From contig QJWD01000076.1 of assembly GCA_003235465.1 (NCBI GenBank), forward strand, positions 1 to 7,902: a stretch of 7,902 nt of DNA, given 5' to 3'. The first letter of the stretch is position 1, and the number at the start of each line of letters is the position of its first letter. Below are positions 1-5,481 of this stretch, piece after piece. The notes under the pieces were generated by a model. The model saw nothing but the letters and a program-made list of their open reading frames with translations. It searched no databases and was not told the DNA's origin. The position numbers were made by a program, and so were the translations under genes. Origin of the DNA: Nitrospirota bacterium. Its GTDB lineage: Bacteria > Nitrospinota > Nitrospinia > Nitrospinales > VA-1.

Positions 1-482
1 TTCGCGCGCTCAAGCAGCGCGAACATTTTATTGTTGTCGCCGATGTCCTGCGCGTAGGTGACGATCTTGACCACATCCGCAGGCAGCTCGCACATGATCT
101 CGTACAACGGCGTCAGGTCACCCAGGGTCTTGCTGAAATCGTGGTAGGACAGGATGACTTTTGTCGAACCCTTGTTCTCGAGCACCGGCTGAAGGTGCTC
201 GCGCGCGGTGGAAGCCTCGATGTCGATGTAGGGCGCGCCGAGATCGATGGCCTGCCTGAGCGGGGCCACCCGCTCGGCCTCGCTGCCTGAAAACTGTCCG
301 CCCTCGGTCTTGGTGCGGTTGGTGACGATGGCGGGCCTCGCCGCCGCCTTGAGCAGGGCGGGAAGATCGGGCCTGTCGATGAGGTCGAGGCGGATCTCGA
401 CCAGGTCGGCCAGCGGCCGGGCGCGGGCGAGGTCCTCGAGCGCCCGCTCCATCGAGGGGCCGACAATGGGAACGCAGATCAT
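1..482 (-). CDS. aroD: Type I 3-dehydroquinate dehydratase, 3' end outside window
   Basis: The enzyme removes water from 3-dehydroquinate to give 3-dehydroshikimate, the third step of the shikimate pathway, in the cytoplasm. The first 160 residues are visible, against about 220-250 for a complete single-domain enzyme. The N-terminus MICVPIVGPSMERALEDL is typical of the family. EIRLDL (29-34) and the IDIE strand (86-89) match conserved barrel strands. SYHDF (112-116) holds the catalytic histidine, His114, and VVKIVT (137-142) holds the Schiff-base lysine, Lys139. The ATG lies 3 bp after the stop of the upstream saccharopine-dehydrogenase-like gene, and an AGGATAG ribosome-binding sequence overlaps that gene's end, so the two are very probably cotranscribed and translationally coupled. 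Because the 3' end is cut off, a fusion to shikimate dehydrogenase (AroDE type) cannot be excluded. Family assignment is secure. Confidence 0.93.
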   Translation of the reverse strand, partial: MICVPIVGPSMERALEDLARARPLADLVEIRLDLIDRPDLPALLKAAARPAIVTNRTKTEGGQFSGSEAERVAPLRQAIDLGAPYIDIEASTAREHLQPVLENKGSTKVILSYHDFSKTLGDLTPLYEIMCELPADVVKIVTYAQDIGDNNKMFALLERA

Positions 483-485
483 GAA

Positions 486-1562
486 CTATCCTGTCTTATT
501 GAAATTGGCCCCGGTGGGCGTGTCCAGAAATTTTTCTAGGGGCAGGGTTTCCTGCCTGAGAAAACCGCGCCCGGGCACCTCGCCACGGCTCGCGAGCTCC
601 ACCACCGCCGCCACGCTCGAGGCGGTGGTCCAGGATATCGCCTTCCACAGCTTGCCCGCGATCATTTTCGGGTAATAACTCCGCACAAATTCTTCGCGCA
701 ACAGCTGGCCCTTCCGCCACCCCTCGACGGCCGCGTGGACGTACACCACGTCGTCGTTCACCGGCGGTTTGGCGTTGACCAGGATCTCGCCCGCCTTCGG
801 GCGGTCGGCGCGCATGTGCAGCTCGTCGAAAAAAAAGCGCATCAGGTGGCAATGGCCGGGGTAGCGGATGGTCTTGTAATTGAGCTTTTCCACATTGCCG
901 TCGAAGGTCTCGCACAGGGTTCCGAGGCCGCCGGAGGTGGAGAACGCCTCGAGCTGCACGCCGTCGATGACGATGGTCTCCACCGATTGCATGGCGGGCA
1001 CGCGGTCGCGCTTGCCGCCGCGAATCACCTCGGCGTCGTTCAGATACTCGTTGACCACGCCCTCCGCCGACCAGTTGAAGGCGTAGCCAAGCAGGCCGCT
1101 CGGGTGCTGCGGCAGCGCTCCCACGCGCAGCTCGATGCTTCTCAGCTTGTCGAAGCCCTGGGCCAGGTTCGCTCCCACGATGCTGATGAAGCCCGGCGCC
1201 AGGCCGCATTGCGGCGCCATGATGGCGCGCGCGGTTTTCGCGAGGCGCCGCACCTCCTGGGTGGTGGGCACGTCCTCGGTGAGGTCGAAGTAGTGCAGCC
1301 CGGCGTCCACCGCCGCCTGGGCGATGCCCTGGTTGAGGGAATAGGGCAGGCAGGTGACGACGCTGTCCATGCCGTCCATGGCGGCCATGAGCGCTTTTGG
1401 TTCTCCAGTGTCTCCGGAGATCACCTCGTAGGGGGCGTCCTTGCCGCAGGCGAGGTCCATGCCGCGCACCCGGTAGCCGTTCTCGTCGAGCAGGTCGGCC
1501 ACCAGGCGGCCCACCTTGCCGAGGCCGATCACCAGGATGGACTGAATCCTCTTGTTCGCCAT
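486..1562 (-). CDS. Saccharopine dehydrogenase-family oxidoreductase
   Basis: This is a 358-aa NAD(P)-dependent oxidoreductase of the saccharopine dehydrogenase / L-lysine dehydrogenase superfamily. The N-terminal Rossmann fold has ILVIGLGKVGR with the nucleotide-binding glycines G13, G15 and G18, followed by an acidic residue at the end of the second strand (Asp36). CGLAPGFISIVG (119-130), FSTSGGLGTLCETF (207-220) and YKTIRYPGHCHLM (229-241) match the conserved catalytic-domain segments of this family. Members act on saccharopine, lysine or carboxynorspermidine and related amines, and the sequence alone does not say which substrate is used here. The ATG is preceded by AAGGA about 11 bp upstream. 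The gene starts 7 bp after the stop of the 167-aa unknown gene and ends 3 bp before aroD, so it sits in the middle of a compact three-gene operon. The length is normal and no key motif is missing. Confidence 0.9.
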   Translation of the reverse strand: MANKRIQSILVIGLGKVGRLVADLLDENGYRVRGMDLACGKDAPYEVISGDTGEPKALMAAMDGMDSVVTCLPYSLNQGIAQAAVDAGLHYFDLTEDVPTTQEVRRLAKTARAIMAPQCGLAPGFISIVGANLAQGFDKLRSIELRVGALPQHPSGLLGYAFNWSAEGVVNEYLNDAEVIRGGKRDRVPAMQSVETIVIDGVQLEAFSTSGGLGTLCETFDGNVEKLNYKTIRYPGHCHLMRFFFDELHMRADRPKAGEILVNAKPPVNDDVVYVHAAVEGWRKGQLLREEFVRSYYPKMIAGKLWKAISWTTASSVAAVVELASRGEVPGRGFLRQETLPLEKFLDTPTGANFNKTG

Positions 1563-1569
1563 GATCCGG

Positions 1570-2073
1570 TCATTCCTTTTGCTTATCGATTTCCTTTAAC
1601 AGGTCGTTCACCGTATCGATTTCGCCGAGCCCGCGAAACGGGGAAATGACGCCGATGACGGGGATGGGGAGATCGTAATCCTCGCCGCGCTCTTCCAGAA
1701 AAATGCAGCCCCTCGGGCCCGCCGCGTTCAGGTATTTTTCCTTGAACAGGGGCAGCTCGTCGGCGGCGATGGGGATGGGGAACGCCTCCACCTCGAAGGG
1801 AAAGCGCGACAGGCCGTATTTGCCCGTGCGGGCTAGAAATGCCCGGAGCGCCCCGGTCTCGCTTTCGGTGAGCAGGTTGTCCACCCGCTCTTCGATCCAG
1901 TTTTTCTCCCGCGTCGTGTATTCGATGTTGGAGTATTTCTTGATGAGCTGAAAATAGGGCAGCACTGCGTCCTCGCGCTCGTGGCAGATCCAGTCCACAC
2001 GCACGGTTTTTTCATCGAACCGCCCCTCGAGACGGGAGGCGGGGATGATGGAATAGGGTCTGTAGAGTATCAT
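1570..2073 (-). CDS. Hypothetical protein, 167 aa
   Basis: I do not recognise this family. The reading frame continues upstream to 2184, but the ATG at 2073 is chosen because a strong GGAGG lies 9 bp before it (2083-2087). The extra 37 residues of the longer form are arginine-rich and look like translated non-coding DNA. The protein appears soluble: no signal peptide or membrane segment is evident. It is rich in charged and aromatic residues. It has a charged helical stretch around IEERVDNLLTESETGALRAF in the middle and a proline/isoleucine-rich segment (FPIPIAADELP) after it. Near the end DLPIPVIGVISPFRGLGEID precedes a lysine-rich C-terminus. It ends 7 bp before the saccharopine-dehydrogenase-like gene, so a shared pathway or regulation is plausible but unproven. 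Coding status is well supported by the ribosome-binding site and tight spacing. Confidence 0.75.
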   Translation of the reverse strand: MILYRPYSIIPASRLEGRFDEKTVRVDWICHEREDAVLPYFQLIKKYSNIEYTTREKNWIEERVDNLLTESETGALRAFLARTGKYGLSRFPFEVEAFPIPIAADELPLFKEKYLNAAGPRGCIFLEERGEDYDLPIPVIGVISPFRGLGEIDTVNDLLKEIDKQKE

Positions 2074-2082
2074 CGCCTGCGC

Positions 2083-2087
2083 CCTCC
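2083..2087 (-). promoter_or_regulatory. Ribosome-binding site fixing the start at 2073
   Basis: The minus strand reads GGAGG followed by a 9-base spacer and ATG. It is the best Shine-Dalgarno match in the window and sets the start of the 167-aa protein at 2073 rather than at 2184. The 179-bp gap upstream (2074-2252) shows no convincing promoter or terminator by eye. Confidence 0.7.
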
Positions 2088-2252
2088 GGACGCCCGCGAC
2101 AGGCCGCGCGCCGGGCAAGCGCGACATCCACCGCGTCATCGTTGCTGACAGATCGGTACGGGCCCGGTGATTCCATTTTCTCACAATGGGAGGGCTTTGT
2201 CTCTTCCGGTTTCAGGTGACTGGAAAAGCCATGGGGAAGGCGGGGTCGGGTT

Positions 2253-2444
2253 TCAGGAGGGGCTTTCGCCCTGCGCCTCGGGCCGAACCCCGGCCAGCAG
2301 GCGGCGCGCGGCCTCGGAGATGTCCACCCTGTCGGGAGCCGCCGGTTTTATGCGCGCCTCGCTCGCCTTGACGCGCCGGGCGAGGTTCTCCTGGCCCTCG
2401 TAGCGGCTGGAGATTTTAGCGGCTTGCTGAACGGAGAATTCCAT
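2253..2444 (-). CDS. Small hypothetical protein, 63 aa, possibly flagellum-linked
   Basis: A short hydrophilic protein with a glutamine/alanine-rich N-terminus (MEFSVQQAAKISSRYEGQ) and a central DRVDISEAARRLLAG segment. The pattern D-x-V-x-I/L-S-x-x-A-R resembles the conserved segment in front of the sigma-binding helices of FlgM-type anti-sigma factors. However, the C-terminal helices of FlgM are absent, and no continuation was found in another frame just downstream. It starts 12 bp after the stop of the FlgN-like gene, and flgM and flgN are often neighbours, which supports a flagellar connection by context only. The ribosome-binding site is weak (GGGGTG just upstream of ATG). It could be a short unrelated protein. 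Coding status is likely because of operon spacing and a believable amino-acid composition. Confidence 0.55.
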   Translation of the reverse strand: MEFSVQQAAKISSRYEGQENLARRVKASEARIKPAAPDRVDISEAARRLLAGVRPEAQGESPS

Positions 2445-2456
2445 GACACCCCGTGA

Positions 2457-2891
2457 TTAGACGTTACCGAGTGACTTGCCGCCGCCTCTCGGCGGCCCGG
2501 AATAGGCGCCGAGCAGGGTTTTCCCCCGCCTGAGGCTTTTAAGCGACTCGCCAAGCCGCGCTTGTTGGCCGCGAATCTCCTGGCTGCAGGCGGCCTCCAA
2601 TGCGAGCAGCGCCTTGAGCGCGGCTTCGATTTCGCCGACGACGGCACGCGACCGGCTCGTGATAGCCTGGCGCTCCTCGTCCCCGAGCGCACCCAAGGTC
2701 TGCTCGAGACGGGCCTCTAGGGCGCCGGCCTCTTGAATGCCGAGGTCGAGGTTCGCCGCTTGCTGCTTGAAAGCTGCATCATCGCCCGCTCTCGCGGCGG
2801 CAAGCTGCGCCTGCATTTGTTCCGCGAGGCGCTGGTAGAGAATTTTAAGTTCCAGGAGAAGGCGCGCGGCCGGAGGCGACGGGTCTTGCAT
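2457..2891 (-). CDS. FlgN-like flagellar chaperone candidate, 144 aa
   Basis: An almost entirely helical, glutamine- and alanine-rich protein with heptad-like leucines through most of its length (LLLELKILYQRLAEQMQAQL near the N-terminus, LEARLEQTLGAL in the middle). It ends in LRRGKTLLGAYSGPP, the 'lr-x-gk-x-ll-x-aY' tail seen in FlgN/FliT-type proteins. FlgN is a cytosolic export chaperone that holds the hook-filament junction proteins FlgK and FlgL before secretion. The length of 144 aa fits that family. Sequence similarity in this family is always low, so the assignment rests on coiled-coil character, tail motif and neighbours. The ATG at 2891 has no clear Shine-Dalgarno, and an in-frame TAA lies three codons upstream, so no longer start is possible. 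Some other coiled-coil protein remains an alternative. Confidence 0.6.
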   Translation of the reverse strand: MQDPSPPAARLLLELKILYQRLAEQMQAQLAAARAGDDAAFKQQAANLDLGIQEAGALEARLEQTLGALGDEERQAITSRSRAVVGEIEAALKALLALEAACSQEIRGQQARLGESLKSLRRGKTLLGAYSGPPRGGGKSLGNV

Positions 2892-2966
2892 CGGGTTTTA
2901 ATGGCTATAGGGAACGAACAAGGCGGGCGCTTGCCCGACCGGGGAGCCGTTTTTCATGCTCTCGGC

Positions 2967-2972
2967 ATTATA
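2967..2972 (-). promoter_or_regulatory. Possible -10 box upstream of the FlgN-like gene
   Basis: The minus strand carries a perfect TATAAT about 75 bp before the FlgN-like ATG, in the 115-bp gap after the frameshifted gene. No good -35 hexamer lies 16-18 bp upstream, so the promoter is doubtful. Between it and the ATG is a small GC hairpin (stems 2924-2928 and 2933-2937, CGGGC/GCCCG). The hairpin could be a weak terminator for the upstream gene, but it has no proper T-run. Confidence 0.2.
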
Positions 2973-3006
2973 GCGCAAAACGGGATGGGGGAATGGGGCT
3001 TTTCGG

Positions 3007-3357
3007 TCAGGCCCGGGAGCGAATCCTGGGCCAGAGGCCCGCCCATTCCTTGTAGTATGGCAGGAGTTCGTAATCGAGCAGATCGGCGAGCTGAACCCAG
3101 TCCCGCTGCTTGTTGGCTTTCAGCATGTCCTCGCTCAGGTTGATCAGGCGGGCCTGGCGCTCTTTGAGGGTTTCGCCGTCATACGCTTTTTCGCCTTCGT
3201 CCCGGATGAGCGCGGCGGCGACCATTTCCGTCACCTCTGTAAGCCATTCGATGCCGTCGATGATGTGGACGAACAGGCGGCTCGCCTCCTGCTCGCTGCC
3301 AGCGCGGAACAGCCCGGCGGTTTCGCCGATGGCGGGGATCAGGCGCGCGAGATAATC
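3007..3357 (-). CDS. C-terminal part of a frameshifted two-domain hypothetical protein
   Basis: This frame is open without a stop from 3357 to the TGA at 3007-3009 and encodes about 116 residues beginning DYLARLIPAIGETAGLF. The segment is plainly protein-like. It has amphipathic helices, then EASRLFVHIIDGIEWLTEV, a long charged helix (ERQARLINLSEDMLKANKQ) and an aromatic tail with LADLLDYELLPYYKEW. No good start codon with a ribosome-binding site lies at its head. A GTG at 3234 or ATG at 3225 would cut off the first helices. It therefore looks like the downstream half of the gene that begins at 3614, displaced by -1 relative to it. The 'iDGiewl' helix pattern recalls uncharacterised proteins found beside flagellar genes; this is from memory and was not checked. 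As it stands, the fragment is probably not translated on its own. Confidence 0.55.
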   Translation of the reverse strand, partial: DYLARLIPAIGETAGLFRAGSEQEASRLFVHIIDGIEWLTEVTEMVAAALIRDEGEKAYDGETLKERQARLINLSEDMLKANKQRDWVQLADLLDYELLPYYKEWAGLWPRIRSRA

Positions 3358-3614
3358 CTCTCCTCGGCGTTGGAAATGTTTTTGTCGAGCAGGCGCGCGG
3401 GGGACGAAAACTCGACCTCGAGCGTATCGATGGACGTGACGGGGGTCTGGTAGGTGGTTTCCTGATCCACCGGCAAATCCTGTTCGTTGATGCGCAGGCG
3501 GGCGGCCGAATGACCCTCGAGGGTATTTTTGTCGAGGATATCCTTGAGCAGGTCGCCGAGATTTGCCCCTGCAAAGTCCCGCGTCTCCTCCTGGCCGTTG
3601 ACGACGATTTTCAT
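3339..3614 (-). CDS. N-terminal part of the same frameshifted hypothetical protein, 91 aa as read
   Basis: The start at 3614 is supported by AGGAAGG 8 bp upstream (3623-3629); the frame's earlier start at 3680 lacks this. The protein begins MKIVVNGQEETRDF and continues with a strand-helix-strand pattern (LGDLLKDILDKN, then ARLRINEQDLPVD and SIDTLEVEFSSP) that suggests a small beta-grasp-like domain of about 70 residues. Next comes LLDKNISNAEE, an apparent helix start. Directly after GAG GAG the frame runs into ERIISRA and a stop at 3339. The -1 frame over the same bases reads DYLARLIPAIGE, which continues the helix convincingly. Removing two bases (3358-3359) from the GAGGAGAGG stretch would restore one protein of about 201 residues. 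No function is recognised. It is the first gene of the leftward group that includes the FlgN-like gene. Confidence 0.6.
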   Translation of the reverse strand: MKIVVNGQEETRDFAGANLGDLLKDILDKNTLEGHSAARLRINEQDLPVDQETTYQTPVTSIDTLEVEFSSPARLLDKNISNAEERIISRA

Positions 3615-3712
3615 GGCGGTTCCCTTCCTGAAAACGGGTTGATCCTGGCTTTCGCGGTCCGCGCCCACCGCCTGCTGCAAGAGGGGCGGCGGGAAGGCGA
3701 CCCCTTAGGGCT

Positions 3713-3720
3713 ATATCGGC
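3713..3720 (-). promoter_or_regulatory. Weak sigma-28-like -10 element
   Basis: The minus strand reads GCCGATAT, seven of eight bases of the flagellar sigma factor -10 consensus GCCGATAA, about 100 bp before the ATG at 3614. The nearest -35-like sequence (CAAGGTTT, six of eight versus TAAAGTTT) is 17 bases away rather than the usual 11, so the match is incomplete. It is listed because the downstream genes look flagellum-related. Confidence 0.2.
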
Positions 3721-3726
3721 GGTTAT

Positions 3727-3768
3727 CCGGCAAGATCAAACCTTGGGGGGGGGATAATTATTTGCCGG
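3727..3768. other. Inverted repeat enclosing a nine-G tract
   Basis: Arms CCGGCAA (3727-3733) and TTGCCGG (3762-3768) are perfectly complementary and flank 28 bases holding a run of nine G (3745-3753) followed by the AT-rich GATAATTATT. It lies between the leftward group starting at 3614 and the rightward small ORF at 4031. It could be a regulator-binding site or a transcript hairpin. There is no T-run directly after either arm, so it is not a standard terminator. Confidence 0.45.
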
Positions 3769-3802
3769 TGGCCGGCGGGGCGTGGGAGCGGCTATTTGGC
3801 GC

Positions 3803-3831
3803 TTGACCCAAGGCGGGAAATGCTATTTAAT
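3803..3831 (+). promoter_or_regulatory. Candidate sigma-70 promoter for the small plus-strand ORF
   Basis: TTGACC (3803-3808) is followed after 17 bases by TTTAAT (3826-3831), five of six matches at each hexamer. An alternative extended -10 reads TGC-TATTTA at 3821-3829. A transcript would begin about 3838-3841, right at the first copy of the repeated ACAACCCTGT, and would carry a leader of roughly 190 nt before the ATG at 4031. Degenerate copies of the same arrangement recur at 3883-3911 and 3961-3994. Confidence 0.5.
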
Positions 3832-3840
3832 TAGGCCCTC

Positions 3841-4030
3841 ACAACCCTGTTTAAGACCGCCCGGGACCGCATGGTTTAACGAGGAACCGGGCGAGAGACA
3901 TTGTTTTTATTACCTTCACAACCCTGTTCAGAAGCCGCCTGGAAACGCGCAGATGAACGCTGGACCGGGCGGGAAGGGGCCTAGTTTTTTTAATCTGACA
4001 ACCCTGTAAAAACCGTTTGGAGACGTACCG
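3841..4030 (+). repeat. Imperfect tandem repeat in the leader, 77-80 bp period, three copies
   Basis: The 10-mer ACAACCCTGT occurs exactly at 3841, 3918 and 3998. After each copy comes a shared pattern CCG-NNN-GG-NNNCG and then an ATG (3871, 3953, 4031). In the third copy this is the real ribosome-binding site and start codon. Copies one and two can form matching hairpins: stem 3858-3864 with 3887-3893 (CGCCCGG/CCGGGCG), and stem 3935-3942 with 3965-3972 (CCGCCTGG/CCGGGCGG, one G-U pair). Both have loops of exactly 22 nt, and at one position C-G is replaced by U-G so pairing is kept. Each hairpin is followed by a T-rich tract. The first decoy ATG reads MV-stop and the second opens an 18-codon frame ending at 4009. 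The third copy lacks the second half of the unit. Repeats are evident by eye; function is unknown. Confidence 0.75.
4019..4022 (+). promoter_or_regulatory. Ribosome-binding site of the 66-aa ORF
   Basis: GGAG lies 8 bases before the ATG at 4031. It sits inside the third leader repeat, where copies one and two carry GGGA and GGAA at the equivalent position, so the translation signal itself belongs to the duplicated unit. Confidence 0.65.
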
Positions 4031-4231
4031 ATGGAAGTCAAGACGATCAAGATCGAGATCCGGAAACACCACGTGACCCCCGGAGTCAACGTGCTGGACC
4101 TTGTGGTGGACGCCGATGGGGAAAAAATCGTCAAGCAGACCCAGCACAAGGACACCGACCAGTCCTACCAGAAATTCGTCAAGGAGGCGGTGCGCATCGC
4201 CAAGGAGCTGGCGGAAGCCCGCATCGAGTGA
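4031..4231 (+). CDS. Small hypothetical protein, 66 aa
   Basis: This is the only believable plus-strand gene. I do not recognise its family. The protein is short, soluble and highly charged. A beta-strand-like first half (MEVKTIKIEIRKHHVTPG, then VLDLVVDADGEKIVKQ) leads to a C-terminal amphipathic helix (FVKEAVRIAKELAEARIE). That layout could be a small beta-hairpin plus helix that binds a partner, but nothing specific can be claimed. A GGAG ribosome-binding site 8 bp upstream and the candidate promoter at 3803-3831 support expression. It faces the sigma-54 activator gene tail to tail across a 111-bp gap with GC-rich hairpins, and it diverges from the flagellum-like group. No signal peptide, cysteine pair or metal site is visible. 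Confidence 0.65.
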   Translation: MEVKTIKIEIRKHHVTPGVNVLDLVVDADGEKIVKQTQHKDTDQSYQKFVKEAVRIAKELAEARIE

Positions 4232-4241
4232 CCCCCGCTCA

Positions 4242-4291
4242 GGCGGCGCTCCCTCAAGCGGCCGGCGCCGCCAAGCCCGTGTTCATTTTTT
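4242..4291 (+). terminator. Possible terminator after the 66-aa ORF
   Basis: GGCGGCGC (4242-4249) pairs perfectly with GCGCCGCC (4265-4272), an 8-bp stem with a 15-nt loop, starting 11 bp after the stop codon. A run of six T follows only at 4286-4291, 13 bases beyond the stem, so it is not a textbook intrinsic terminator. Confidence 0.4.
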
Positions 4292-4311
4292 CCGAGTATT
4301 GAATTCCATCG

Positions 4312-4325
4312 CCCCCGGCCGGGGG
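4312..4325. terminator. GC palindrome between convergent genes, possible terminator
   Basis: CCCCCGGCCGGGGG is a perfect 14-bp palindrome located 17 bp past the stop of the leftward activator gene and 80 bp past the stop of the rightward ORF. Its place between convergent genes fits a two-way transcription stop. There is no T-run directly after it on the minus strand, and only TCTTCCCT on the plus strand. Confidence 0.35.
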
Positions 4326-4342
4326 TCTTCCCTGCCCGCGCG

Positions 4343-5404
<1,062 letters not shown>

Positions 5405-5416
5405 GGTTGGAAATCT

Positions 5417-5444
5417 ATTATCATGCCCGCGCGGGATTTGTCAA
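5417..5444 (-). promoter_or_regulatory. Sigma-70 promoter of the sigma-54 activator gene, probably leaderless
   Basis: On the minus strand TTGACA (5439-5444, perfect) is followed after 16 bases by GATAAT (5417-5422, five of six). The -10 box ends 12 bases before the ATG at 5404, so transcription would start within about 4-6 nt of the start codon. That fits the absence of a Shine-Dalgarno. The spacer contains a perfect 10-bp palindrome CCCGCGCGGG (5426-5435), a possible operator. Confidence 0.55.
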
Positions 5445-5464
5445 AGGAATCCCCCCGCTAATCG

Positions 5465-5481
5465 CGCCCGCAAGCCGGGCG
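5465..5481 (-). terminator. Hairpin directly after mnmE, weak terminator candidate
   Basis: The minus strand forms CGCCCG-GCTTG-CGGGCG, a 6-bp GC stem with a 5-nt loop, directly after the mnmE stop codon. No T-run follows, so termination may be inefficient or Rho-dependent. Its position just before the next gene's own promoter makes a transcript boundary plausible. Confidence 0.35.

Noticed and set aside
735..1649. Long plus-strand open frame of 304 codons opposite the saccharopine-dehydrogenase-like gene
   Set aside because: It is a GC-rich antisense shadow with histidine/valine/alanine-heavy composition and no domain, overlapping a gene with clear motifs.
2074..2184. Longer N-terminus of the 167-aa protein from an ATG at 2184
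   Set aside because: The added 37 residues are arginine-rich and unstructured-looking, and the internal ATG at 2073 has a far better ribosome-binding site.
2200..2220. GG-N10-GC spacing on the minus strand upstream of the 167-aa gene as a sigma-54 promoter
   Set aside because: Apart from the GG and GC dinucleotides almost none of the TGGCACG-N4-TTGCA consensus is present.
2253..2444. Calling the 63-aa protein FlgM
   Set aside because: Only a short DRVDIS-type segment matches. The C-terminal sigma-28-binding helices are absent in this and neighbouring frames.
3841..4007. CRISPR-like array, because a 10-mer recurs at near-regular spacing
   Set aside because: The shared element is only 10 bp, the intervening sequences resemble each other instead of being unique spacers, and no cas gene is nearby.
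3782..4009. Plus-strand 75-codon frame with repeated PPG segments
   Set aside because: Its apparent protein repeat is explained by the tandem DNA repeats of the leader. It has no ribosome-binding site, and the repeat spacings of 77 and 80 bp are not multiples of three.
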